Assembly: GCF_017565405.1 (NCBI RefSeq)
Contig: NZ_JAGEKR010000010.1
Location: 248,001-312,000, forward strand
Direction of reading: 5' to 3'
Length of the DNA stretch: 64,000 nucleotides
From: Allobranchiibius sp. CTAmp26
GTDB lineage: Bacteria; Actinomycetota; Actinomycetes; Actinomycetales; Dermatophilaceae
How positions within the stretch are numbered: position 1 is the first letter of the stretch; each line of letters opens with the position of its first letter. A program made the translations under genes and the position numbers. The notes beneath the pieces are model-generated. The model was not told the origin of the DNA and did no database searches. It worked only from the letters and a program-made list of their open reading frames with translations. This document shows, in pieces, positions 57,243 through 64,000 of the stretch.

Positions 57243-58154
57243 ATGGTTGTTTGCTCATGCGCTCAGAACGCTACGGCAAGTCGAGTAGACCTCCCGGACA
57301 CGACGGATGTCGTGAGTGGGTCCACGGTGAGGCGCCCATCATCGGATAGGGCCCTGGATGATGGTGAGTCCTGGGTGTACGAGGGCACGAGCACCGAGGA
57401 ACTCCTGGCCCAAGCACGCCGCACACCCGCGGAGTCGGTCGCCAAGGCCCTACGGGCCACAGCCATCGAAAGGAACGCAGGGCTGACTCGTTCGATCGCT
57501 CGGCGTTACGCCGGCCGGGGAGTCGAGACTGAGGATCTGGTGCAGGTGGCCGCGTTGGCTCTGGTGCTTGCGGCCGGCAGGTTCGATCCACAGCGTGGGA
57601 GCGCTTTTTCGGCGTACGCCCGGATCACGATTGCGGGAGAGCTCAAGCGTCACCTTCGTGATCATGCGTGGGCTGTGCGCCCACCGCGGGCGCTGCACGA
57701 CGCCCACTTCGAGATGGCACAGGTAGCCCAGGACCTGACGCAGTCGTTGGGCGCCATGCCCACCCGCTGCGACATTGCCGTCGCGTTGAACACCACCGTC
57801 GACCAGGTGCGCAAAACACAAGAGGTTGCGTCGTCTTTCAATGCGGCGTCGTTGGATGCGTTGCTGGTTGAGCGCCCCGACAGGTCGCCGGGGGGTGAGT
57901 TGAATGTTGGCTCGGTGGGCAGCGTGGACGCGCTGGTGACCCGCATAGCCTTACAGGACGGTGTGCGGTCGCTGCGCCCACGGGATCAGCTCATCCTGCG
58001 GCTGCGGTTCGAAGAGGATCTGACTCAGAGACAGATCGGGCGACGGGTGGGCCTTAGCCAGATGCAGGTATCGCGCCGGCTCGCAGCGATCGTCCAACTC
58101 TTGCGGGCCAGCCTGACAGGTGACGACGGTCATCAGCTGTCGGCAGCTGGATAG
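57243..58154 (+). CDS. RNA polymerase sigma factor, SigB/SigF type
   Basis: 303 residues from ATG 57243; later GTG starts are possible because the first 50 residues are poorly conserved. Region 2: NAGLTRSIARRYAGRGVETE, then DLVQVAALALVLAAGRFDPQ and RGSAFSAYARITIAGELKRH. Region 3: HDAHFEMAQVAQDLTQSLGA. Region 4: SLRPRDQLILRLRFEEDLTQ then RQIGRRVGLSQMQVSRRLAA. This is the stress/sporulation-type group 3 sigma (SigB/F/G). No anti-sigma (RsbW) gene adjoins. A region-4 remnant of a sister gene lies 2 kb upstream. Confidence 0.85.
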   Translation: MVVCSCAQNATASRVDLPDTTDVVSGSTVRRPSSDRALDDGESWVYEGTSTEELLAQARRTPAESVAKALRATAIERNAGLTRSIARRYAGRGVETEDLVQVAALALVLAAGRFDPQRGSAFSAYARITIAGELKRHLRDHAWAVRPPRALHDAHFEMAQVAQDLTQSLGAMPTRCDIAVALNTTVDQVRKTQEVASSFNAASLDALLVERPDRSPGGELNVGSVGSVDALVTRIALQDGVRSLRPRDQLILRLRFEEDLTQRQIGRRVGLSQMQVSRRLAAIVQLLRASLTGDDGHQLSAAG

Positions 58155-58297
58155 CGAGCGGTTGACGCCCCTCGGGGGCTGGTAGAAGATTCTTCACACC
58201 GAGTTGTCGCACGTGCGCGAATTATCTTGCGCCGGTCGACGCACCGAACGGCCCCGGACCCTGGCTGCCTTGAACAGCTACGCCGAGGACGGCCGTC

Positions 58298-58552
58298 ATG
58301 AGTCACGATCAGCTGAGCGCACCGCCCCCCACTACCGGCCGCGCGACGTCGCAGGCCATCGCCGATGACTGCATCGCGCGGCTGTCCCCCACCCACCAGG
58401 GCCGGGTTCGGGCTGCCTTGAGTGGAGCCGATCTACAGCACCTGGACGTCGCCGACGTGTCCGACTTATGCGATCGGGTGGCTGGTCTGATCACCTTCAC
58501 CGAATACCAGGGCAGAGCCCGCGCACGCCGGCGCCGCACCTCAGCCCGCTGA
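58298..58552 (+). CDS. Hypothetical small protein
   Basis: 84 residues, MSHDQLSAPPPTTGRATSQA at the start; a helix-like centre (IADDCIARLSPTHQGRVRAA, then DLQHLDVADVSDLCDRVAGL) and an Arg-rich end (RARARRRRTSAR). No known family or membrane segment. It follows the sigma gene by 143 nt on the same strand, and the composition is coding-like. Function unknown; possible anti-sigma or nucleic-acid-binding partner is speculation. Confidence 0.45.
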   Translation: MSHDQLSAPPPTTGRATSQAIADDCIARLSPTHQGRVRAALSGADLQHLDVADVSDLCDRVAGLITFTEYQGRARARRRRTSAR

Positions 58553-58750
58553 GCCCCGCCGTTCACCGGGCGCGCAAGTCTGGCGACCTGACCCGGGCAC
58601 GACTGATCAGGCGGCCGTTGTGCCTGGCGGTACAGCTGGCGTCGGGGCACACGAAATCCGCAACACCCTGAACGGTTCGGCCTCGTTGGTTCGCTACGGG
58701 GATCGCCCGTTCCTTTTTCTTCATTCGCTCACTACAGAAAGCTGGACCGC

Positions 58751-59287
58751 ATGCCTGCATCCACCAACCTCATCTCCAGGGCCGCGCACGATCTGTCCCT
58801 CGCCACGTGGTTCGGCGGTTCCCTGATGGGCGCCGTCGGTCTGAACGGCGCGACCGCCAAAGCCAAGGACCCCTCCGAACGGCTGCGGCTGTCCACCCTG
58901 GGATGGGCGCGCTGGACCCCGGTGCAGATCGCCGCAGCCGCGATACACACCGTCGGCGGCATCGGCCTCATCGTGGGGAACCGCTCACGGGTGGCCAAGG
59001 ACCCCGGGTCACAGGCCAACACGATCGCCAAGACCGTGATCACCCTGGCCGCGATGGGCGCGACCGGGTACTCCGGCTACCTCGGTACCAAGATCGGCAA
59101 GCACGCCGACCAAGGCGGCACGGGGGCGACCGAACCGTCCGCGTCCGCGTCCATAGAGCTGGCCTCGGCGCAGAAGCAGCTCGCGGTCGTTCAATGGGTC
59201 ATCCCGGCGTTGACCGGTGTCCTCGTCGTCCTCGGTGCCCAGCAAGGTGAGCAGCAACGCGGCCTGCGCGGCCTGCTCGACACCTGA
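58751..59287 (+). CDS. Conserved actinobacterial membrane protein
   Basis: 178 residues. LISRAAHDLSLATWFGGSLM, GAVGLNGATAKAKDPSERLR, WARWTPVQIAAAAIHTVGGI and IAKTVITLAAMGATGYSGYL follow a pattern seen in unnamed actinobacterial membrane proteins (three to four hydrophobic segments). A Ser/Ala/Glu loop (residues 115-140) precedes the last helix (QWVIPALTGVLVVLGAQQGE). Location: plasma membrane. Its setting beside a stress sigma factor and GAF-ANTAR regulators suggests a stress role; inference. Confidence 0.65.
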   Translation: MPASTNLISRAAHDLSLATWFGGSLMGAVGLNGATAKAKDPSERLRLSTLGWARWTPVQIAAAAIHTVGGIGLIVGNRSRVAKDPGSQANTIAKTVITLAAMGATGYSGYLGTKIGKHADQGGTGATEPSASASIELASAQKQLAVVQWVIPALTGVLVVLGAQQGEQQRGLRGLLDT

Positions 59288-59308
59288 GCATCCGCCACCT
59301 GTACAACG

Positions 59309-59333
59309 GGCCGCGCTCGGCCGGGGCGCGGTC
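59309..59333. terminator. Hairpin between convergent genes
   Basis: GGCCGCGC (59309-59316) and GCGCGGTC (59326-59333) form an 8-bp stem with one wobble and a 9-nt loop. Placed between the membrane protein gene and the convergent GAF-ANTAR gene, so it could end both transcripts. Confidence 0.4.
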
Positions 59334-59379
59334 TGTTGACGTTCGTTGACCTAGACGGAGGTGGGGTTTGGGCGGGTGG

Positions 59380-60144
59380 TCATGGTGTGGGTTCTGATCC
59401 CGTCCTGGTCGCAGACGATGATGATGCGGCTCGTAATTGGGCCGGCTCCAAGGTGCCATCGATGACCTGGCGGGCTATCTGCGCCAGGGGCTGGCCGCCG
59501 CGGCGCGCGTAGCTGCGCATCGCGGTGAACGCATCGGAGACAGACACGCCGTGTTGTGCGGCGATCATGCCCTTGGCCTGCTCGATCACGATGCGAGTGT
59601 TGAGAGCTCCCTGCAGTTGTTCGCCCAACAGCTGGCGCTCTTGAACGGCGCGTTCTTGCAGAAGTCCGATGGTGGCGATGTCGGCCAACCCCTGAGCCAG
59701 GTCCAGGTCGCGGTCGGACAGGTGACCGGGTCGGGTCAAGAACAGGTTGAGCCCGCCAATGGTCTGATCGCGCAAGCGCATGGGGATGGCGTGCACGGAG
59801 CTGAAGGTGCCGGCCTGCACCTGGGCGGCGAACGCGGGCCAGCGTTGGCCGACCTCGGCTCGATCGATGTTGGTCACGGGCGGTCCGGTGCGGTACACGT
59901 CCACGCAGGGTCCCTCGTTGTGTTGTAGCTCGAAGAGCTCCAGGGTGCGCGTCTCCAGCGATGAGGAGGCCAGCAGCTGCAGGTTTCCGCGCTGATCGGC
60001 CAGCATCAACCCGGCCGCGTCGGCCTCGAGCAGGTCCACAGCAGTGCCGGTCAGGGTGTGCGCAAAGTCGATCAGGTCGAACTCAGACACCAGGGTGTCG
60101 GCCAACTCGACGAAGGCATCCAAGAGGTGCTGCTGGGTGATCAT
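59380..60144 (-). CDS. GAF and ANTAR domain regulator
   Basis: 254 residues. The GAF domain spans about residues 20-165 (ADAAGLMLADQRGNLQLLAS, NEGPCVDVYRTGPPVTNIDR, GTFSSVHAIPMRLRDQTIGG). The ANTAR helices follow (IVIEQAKGMIAAQHGVSVSD, AFTAMRSYARRGGQPLAQIA). ANTAR proteins bind paired RNA hairpins and prevent transcription termination; GAF probably senses a small signal. It lies 45 nt downstream of a related GAF-ANTAR gene and may form one transcription unit with it. Confidence 0.88.
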   Translation of the reverse strand: MITQQHLLDAFVELADTLVSEFDLIDFAHTLTGTAVDLLEADAAGLMLADQRGNLQLLASSSLETRTLELFELQHNEGPCVDVYRTGPPVTNIDRAEVGQRWPAFAAQVQAGTFSSVHAIPMRLRDQTIGGLNLFLTRPGHLSDRDLDLAQGLADIATIGLLQERAVQERQLLGEQLQGALNTRIVIEQAKGMIAAQHGVSVSDAFTAMRSYARRGGQPLAQIARQVIDGTLEPAQLRAASSSSATRTGSEPTP

Positions 60145-60189
60145 GCTGATCCAACTTTCGTGCGGGACGGGGCGAAGGGCAAAGACACA

Positions 60190-60906
60190 TCAATCATCGT
60201 CTTCGTCGAGAGGGTGAAACCGGATGGTGGAAGCAAGGACATCGCAGGCCACGGCCGTGATGCTGCGATCGGTGCGGTAGGCCCGGGCGCGCAGCAACAT
60301 CAAAGCTGCGGCCATGCTGACCTCGGCCTGCACGGCAATCATCCCGGTCGCCTGGTGCACCTGGGCTCGACCCAGCCCCGCTACCACCAGATCGGGGTGT
60401 AGCACGTCGCCGGCAGGCATCTGTGCCTGCAAGTCCAGCAAGATCTGAGTGGCGACGTCCGAGAACACCAGCGCCTGCGACACGCACTCGGGGGTCAATA
60501 CCCCAGGGGCGTCACGGTAGAGCGACAGCACTCCCAACCGAATCGCGCCGATATGGAGCGGTAACGCGAACACCGCCTCGATACCCGCGGCCAGTGCTGC
60601 CGGGACGAACCCGGTCCACCGGTCGGATCCGGCCCGGCGCAGCTGTGGCTGTAAGACAGGCCGGCCCAGGGCTGAGGCGTCCACGCACGGACCTTCACCC
60701 AGGGTGAACTGCAGTTCCATCAGCGTGGTCGCCACCTCGTCGGTCGCGGCCACCACTTCCTCTGGCCCATGGGCACTCATGAGGGACATCCCCACCCCGG
60801 ACACCGGCACCGACGCGGCGCACGCCACGCATAGTGCCTGCGGCAACGTGGCAGGTCCCCGGTCGGTGCTGGCAAGGTGACGCAAGATCTGCTGAACCGT
60901 GTCCAT
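60190..60906 (-). CDS. GAF and ANTAR domain regulator
   Basis: 238 residues from ATG 60906 after GGGGAGGTGGC; a longer reading from 60939 is less likely. GAF-like region (SVPVSGVGMSLMSAHGPEEV, LGEGPCVDASALGRPVLQPQ, AVFALPLHIGAIRLGVLSLY) and ANTAR end (QATGMIAVQAEVSMAAALML, LRARAYRTDRSITAVACDVL). Similar layout to its neighbour, with limited identity, so old duplication. Regulates by RNA antitermination in family members. Target unknown; no paired hairpins in this window were identified. Confidence 0.86.
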   Translation of the reverse strand: MDTVQQILRHLASTDRGPATLPQALCVACAASVPVSGVGMSLMSAHGPEEVVAATDEVATTLMELQFTLGEGPCVDASALGRPVLQPQLRRAGSDRWTGFVPAALAAGIEAVFALPLHIGAIRLGVLSLYRDAPGVLTPECVSQALVFSDVATQILLDLQAQMPAGDVLHPDLVVAGLGRAQVHQATGMIAVQAEVSMAAALMLLRARAYRTDRSITAVACDVLASTIRFHPLDEDDD

Positions 60907-61539
60907 CGCCACCTCCCCACCCAGCTTGTTGTCTGACAACCGACTCCGGGTCTAGGGCCGTCGCGATGTAGAACGCAACGATAGACCCGACTTGATGCAG
61001 GAGTCTGTGGCCGCCATCAGCACGTTCTGACCTCGTACGTTGGGCCGTCTCCGGTGTCGTTCTGGGGTGCACCCAGGGACGATCACTGCACAAACGATGC
61101 AGCATGCTTGACTGAATGCGCAGCCTTGACAGTATATCTAGCGATGTCTAGCAAATAACCGATAAACATTGCGTTATGACAAGTCGATTCGGCTGGTTCG
61201 ACTGCAGGCGCGTCCTGGTCCTAGGCAATGTCAATGACACCCTCTGGAAGATCTTCACCAGGCTTGAGATACGCAGCCGCTCCAAATGCATCTCGCAGAG
61301 GTTGCGTTGGCAAGGTTCGCGAACACAGCAGTAGGCCTGGCGGGTCCTGGCCGCGTTCGGCGCTCGTAACCCGAGCTTCCTGACCCTTACGGACGCGCGG
61401 GCCCACAGCTACTGGGTGACATATCACCGCCACAGCTACAGCAGAGTCGGCGACTACCCCGCCGCAGCGGCTGTCGCGCTGCTGCGCGACGGCGGATGCT
61501 GACCAAGCTTGGAGGGCGGTGACGCGGGCTCGGACTCGC
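60907..61539. other. Non-coding, A/T-richer stretch with gene scraps
   Basis: 633 nt without a convincing gene. It contains a promoter-like TTGACA (61126-61131), 17 nt, TAGCAA, a TCTAGC direct repeat (61136-61141, 61147-61152), a 52-codon ORF starting at 61176 of doubtful reality, and a plus-strand protein scrap (61335-61502). A minus-strand reading near 61221-61290 ends KPGEDLPEGVIDIA, also coding-like. The pattern suggests an old insertion scar next to the GAF-ANTAR genes. Confidence 0.45.
61335..61502 (+). pseudogene. Coding scrap of unknown gene
   Basis: Frame opens after a TAG and reads AWRVLAAFGARNPSFLTLTD, then ARAHSYWVTYHRHSYSRVGD and ends with TGA. There is no start codon near the beginning. 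The aromatic/His-rich peptide looks like the end of a real protein, perhaps of mobile-element origin, but it matches no family that I recognise. Confidence 0.28.
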
Positions 61540-62304
61540 TCACCGAGTCGCCGTGATGCCGCCGTCGACGGCCAGTTCGGCTCCATGCAGGTAGGCCGCG
61601 TCATCGGAGAGCACCCATGCCACGGCGGCAGCGATTTCCTCGGGCGTACCCGGACGACCGGCCGGGGTCCCGGAGGTCATCGCCGCGATAACGTCGTCGT
61701 CGGAGGCGTTGATCGGGGTCCGGGTGGCACCGGGTGACACGGTGTTGACGCGTACGCCGCGAGGCCCGAACTCCGCGGCCCAGCTGCGAGCCAACTGGAT
61801 CTCGGCCGCCTTGGTCGCCGAGTAGAGGCCGACGAAGGCGTGCCCCACGTGCGCCATCCACGACCCGATGACGACGATGCCACCGGCACCGCGTTCGGCC
61901 ATCTGCGGGGCGAGCGCGGCGGTCAGCACGTGGGGCGCACGGATGTTGACGGCGAGCGTGGCCTCCAGGTCGGCGTCGGTGAGCGACGACGTGTCGACGG
62001 GCGGGCAGAGCGCGGCGTTGTGCACCACGGCGTCGAGCTGCCCACCGGCGGCATCGATCACGGTCGAGGCGAAGGCGCGCAGGTCGTCCGGGGCAGCGGT
62101 GAGGTCCGAGGGGACGAACACTGCGACGCCGCCGGCCGTGGCGATGTCATCGACGACCGAGGCGCCGCGGGCCTCATCGCGACCGGTGACGACCAGGTGC
62201 CAGCCGGCAGCGGCCAGAGCGCGGGCGGTCGCCGCACCGATACCGCTGGTCGAGCCGGTGACGAGGACGGTACGTGCTGCAGTGGAAGAGGTCCTGGGTG
62301 CCAC
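61540..62304 (-). CDS. Short-chain dehydrogenase/reductase
   Basis: 254 residues from a GTG at 62304 (TTG 62322 also in frame; no good ribosome site, possibly leaderless). TVLVTGSTSGIGAATARALA (TGxxxGIG), DAVVHNAALCPPV (the NNAG strand), VVIGSWMAHVGHAFVGLYSA with YSATKAAEIQ (Tyr/Lys) and AWVLSDDAAYLHGAELAVDG, ITATR give a complete classical SDR. Cytoplasmic NAD(P) oxidoreductase; substrate unknown. Divergent from the XRE regulator, the usual arrangement for a regulated reductase. Confidence 0.87.
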   Translation of the reverse strand: MAPRTSSTAARTVLVTGSTSGIGAATARALAAAGWHLVVTGRDEARGASVVDDIATAGGVAVFVPSDLTAAPDDLRAFASTVIDAAGGQLDAVVHNAALCPPVDTSSLTDADLEATLAVNIRAPHVLTAALAPQMAERGAGGIVVIGSWMAHVGHAFVGLYSATKAAEIQLARSWAAEFGPRGVRVNTVSPGATRTPINASDDDVIAAMTSGTPAGRPGTPEEIAAAVAWVLSDDAAYLHGAELAVDGGITATR

Positions 62305-62397
62305 TCCATCGCGCTCGACCAATGGGCGCCAGGGCGAGCAGTGCCTGGGCACGACATGCCCACGCTGACGACGTGCCTGGGATCTACCGTGGTGTCC

Positions 62398-63249
62398 ATG
62401 CCGATCGACCGGGCCCCGCTGGGCACGTTCTTGCGCTCCCGTCGTGACCGCATCACCCCGGCGCAGGCGGGCATCACGGCCTTTCCCGGACCGCGTCGGG
62501 TCCCGGGTCTTCGTAAAGAGGAACTCGCCGTACTCGCCGGGCTGAGCCCCGACCACTACAGCCGCCTCGAGCAGGGCCGACAGCAGACCGTCACCGACGA
62601 CGTGGTCGAGGCGTTGTCGAGGGCCCTGCAACTGGACGACATCGAGGCGTTGCATCTGCGTCATCTAGCCGCGCCCACCGCGCCGCGGCGACGGATGCCC
62701 CCGGATCTCCCGGCGCGTGCCGATCCCGGGATGCTCCGGCTGATGGCCCAACTCGACCAGGTGCCGACGTTGTTGCTCGGACATCGCTCGGAGGTGCTCG
62801 CAGGGAACACGCTGCTGCGCGAAGTCCTCGGGTGGTCGGCGGACCCCGGAGCGTCGTTCGCTCGGTGGCTGCTCCTCGACCCGGCTGCTCGCGAGCGGAT
62901 CACCAACTGGGCCGACTTCGCCGCGTCCACCGTCGGCGCGCTGCGCTTCGAGGTCGGACGCCACCCCACCGACCGGCGCCTTGCCGCTTTGGTTCGCGAA
63001 CTGCGCGACGGCGACCCAGACGTTTCGCGGTGGTGGGACGACCAGCGGGTCACCTTCCGCACGTCGCTGACCAAGAAGGTCGCCCACCCCGTCGCCGGGC
63101 CACTTGTCTTCGGGATCGAATCGGTCGTCGGGCCCCACGACCCGGACCAGCGTCTCGTCGTCTACACCGTCGAGCCGGACTCACCCACCGCGAGGGTCCT
63201 TCCGCTGCTCGCCAACTGGGCGACCACGACATCCGACCGAGGCCTCTGA
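62398..63249 (+). CDS. XRE-family regulator with MmyB-like ligand domain
   Basis: 283 residues from ATG 62398 (GTG 62392 possible). LGTFLRSRRDRITPAQAGIT starts the helix-turn-helix, with VPGLRKEELAVLAGLSPDHY and SRLEQGRQQTVTDDVVEALS following. The C-terminal 180 residues (LDQVPTLLLGHRSEVLAGNT, WLLLDPAARERITNWADFAA, WWDDQRVTFRTSLTKKVAHP) form the MmyB-like PAS fold that binds fatty-acid-like ligands in related regulators. Divergent from the SDR gene, which is its likely target, 94 nt away. Confidence 0.88.
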   Translation: MPIDRAPLGTFLRSRRDRITPAQAGITAFPGPRRVPGLRKEELAVLAGLSPDHYSRLEQGRQQTVTDDVVEALSRALQLDDIEALHLRHLAAPTAPRRRMPPDLPARADPGMLRLMAQLDQVPTLLLGHRSEVLAGNTLLREVLGWSADPGASFARWLLLDPAARERITNWADFAASTVGALRFEVGRHPTDRRLAALVRELRDGDPDVSRWWDDQRVTFRTSLTKKVAHPVAGPLVFGIESVVGPHDPDQRLVVYTVEPDSPTARVLPLLANWATTTSDRGL

Positions 63250-63386
63250 CCCCGGCCTGAGGGGCGCTTCCTTCGATCCGGCAGACGAAGAACGGCGGCT
63301 GCGACCTGTCGTCGCAACCGCCGTTCTCACTGGTCGAACCTGAAGTTCGTCACCAGGTGGCTCGTGGTGCCGAGCCGTTCCTCTGG

Positions 63387-63470
63387 TGCGCGAGGGGGGA
63401 GTTGAACCCCCACGCCCTTTCGGGCACACGGACCTGAACCGTGCGCGTCTGCCTATTCCGCCACTCGCGC
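63387..63470 (-). tRNA. tRNA-Leu(CAG)
   Basis: An 84-nt minus-strand cloverleaf. The acceptor stem is GCGCGAG/CTCGCGC, the anticodon stem CACGG/CCGTG with loop TTCAGGT (anticodon CAG at 63436-63434), the long variable arm TGCCCGAAAGGGCG, and the T arm GGGGG-TTCAACT-CCCCC. The discriminator base is A and no CCA is encoded. It reads CUG codons. Its position just before fhaA is common in Actinobacteria. Confidence 0.95.
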
Positions 63471-63537
63471 GAGTGCCGCCCTAGTCTGCCTGACGGCTCC
63501 GCGATCGCCAAACCGGGGTGCCCCGCGGACGTGTGGG

Positions 63538-63569
63538 GTCGTCGCGCGCCCTATGGAGCGCGCGACGAC
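63538..63569. promoter_or_regulatory. 12-bp perfect inverted repeat between tRNA-Leu and fhaA
   Basis: GTCGTCGCGCGC (63538-63549) and GCGCGCGACGAC (63558-63569) around CCTATGGA. It lies 68 nt upstream of the tRNA 5' end and 200 nt before fhaA. It may be a terminator for rightward transcription or a regulator site; no promoter is clearly seen in 63471-63769. Confidence 0.45.
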
Positions 63570-63769
63570 TCCACCCGATCGCGCGCGGCGGAGGCAACGC
63601 GAGCGGGCGCACAGCTGATCCGTAGGTGACCGAGCCTGCGGCTCGCGCGAGCACTGCGCAGTTACGATCGAGCACGCCCGCGGCGTACGCCGTGTGCTCC
63701 GGTCTGCCCCCGCGCGGCCGGTGCACGAGCGGCACCGGTGCACGACCCGCGGAAGAACAGGAGGCAGTG

Positions 63770-64000
63770 ATGGGTTTGTTCTCCAACCTCGAGCGCCGCC
63801 TGTCCGAGGGCGTGAACGGCGCGTTCGCCAAGGCGTTCCGCTCGGAGGTGCAGCCGGTGGAGATCGCGAGCGCGATGCGCGGCGCGATGGACGACCGCGC
63901 GGCGGCCACCAAGAAGGGCCAGCGCGTCGTGGTGCCCAACCTGTTCACCGTCGACCTCAGCCCCGGCGACTTCGAGCGCCTCGACGCCGCACGCCACGAC
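63770..64000 (+). CDS. fhaA: FhaA N-terminal part (FHA-domain protein), partial
   Basis: 77 residues, continuing beyond the window. MGLFSNLERRLSEGVNGAFA and KAFRSEVQPVEIASAMRGAM match the DUF3662 N-terminal domain of FhaA, the FHA adaptor that acts with PknB-phosphorylated MviN in mycobacterial cell-wall control. ATG is 6 nt after AGGAGG. The C-terminal FHA domain lies outside. In Actinobacteria it heads the fhaA-fhaB-pstP-rodA-pbpA-pknB cluster near oriC. Confidence 0.93.
   Translation, partial: MGLFSNLERRLSEGVNGAFAKAFRSEVQPVEIASAMRGAMDDRAAATKKGQRVVVPNLFTVDLSPGDFERLDAARHD

Noticed and set aside
61176-61334. 52-codon plus-strand ORF after a TTGACA-like promoter
   Set aside because: Peptide has no family resemblance, no ribosome site and lies in scar-like DNA; probably chance.
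1-64000. CRISPR arrays, insertion sequences, integrases or prophage genes
   Set aside because: No regular direct repeats with spacers, no transposase or integrase, and no structural phage protein were recognised.

Overview
The window is high-GC actinobacterial DNA. Coding is dense, ATGA/GTGA stop-start overlaps are common, and several start codons are GTG. Gene content (FhaA next to tRNA-Leu(CAG), mycothiol-type DinB protein, GAF-ANTAR regulators, Asp23/DUF6286 operon, actinobacterial tdh-kbl pair) fits Micrococcales, perhaps Dermacoccaceae or Intrasporangiaceae. The species cannot be fixed from the sequence. FhaA at the right edge usually heads the fhaA-fhaB-pstP-rodA-pbpA-pknB cluster near oriC, so the right end is probably close to the chromosome origin.

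Layout. 0-8.5 kb: two divergent arms of a glycan-assembly locus. The left arm has a GT4, a GT2, a WcbI-type protein and the start of an acyl-CoA-dehydrogenase-like gene. The right arm has two GT4-like proteins, a MurG/GT28-like protein, a GT2 and a 2H phosphoesterase. 8.5-20.8 kb: small housekeeping and stress genes, including a PPOX-like flavoprotein, an SDR, Dps, DinB, a cysteine dioxygenase with a structured leader, a DhaK-DhaL kinase, a secreted lipase, a pterin dehydratase-VOC fusion, a metal-receptor protein, an SDR/MarR pair, a GNAT and an epimerase/Rieske pair. 20.9-24.7 kb: threonine catabolism (tdh-kbl), then an MFS drug exporter. 24.9-29.8 kb: a hemerythrin gene and an eight-gene alkaline-shock (Asp23) operon divergent from a TetR gene across a large palindrome. 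29.8-42.4 kb: regulator/target pairs with clear operators (MarR/VOC, TetR/MMPL), plus an aldo-keto reductase, amino-acid permease, acyl-ACP desaturase, TRIC-type channel, M20 amidohydrolase and Tat-exported glutaminase. 42.5-48.7 kb: a redox locus with a membrane cytochrome-like protein, a two-component system and, convergent to them, a tightly overlapped ferredoxin/NuoF-like/ferric-reductase-like/ApbE operon. 48.9-53.4 kb: a secreted lectin-FN3-sugar dehydrogenase, a luciferase-like monooxygenase and a hydrolase/MarR pair.

53.4-61.5 kb looks like a younger, partly decayed accessory region. It holds a truncated VOC gene, a gene with an in-frame TGA, a sigma-factor region-4 remnant, a PSD/tryptophan-decarboxylase-like enzyme, an intact SigB/SigF-type sigma factor, small actinobacterial proteins, two GAF-ANTAR regulators and non-coding DNA with gene scraps. 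61.5-64 kb returns to ordinary genes: an SDR and divergent XRE regulator, tRNA-Leu and fhaA.

The most interesting items are: a predicted Cys-Cys leader ORF inside a hairpin before the cysteine dioxygenase gene; a nested inverted repeat present twice; an ApbE flavin-transfer operon whose expected FMN-acceptor protein seems reduced to its signal and Ser/Thr linker; and the Asp23 operon, which includes a small J-domain-like protein. No insertion sequence, CRISPR array or prophage was found.
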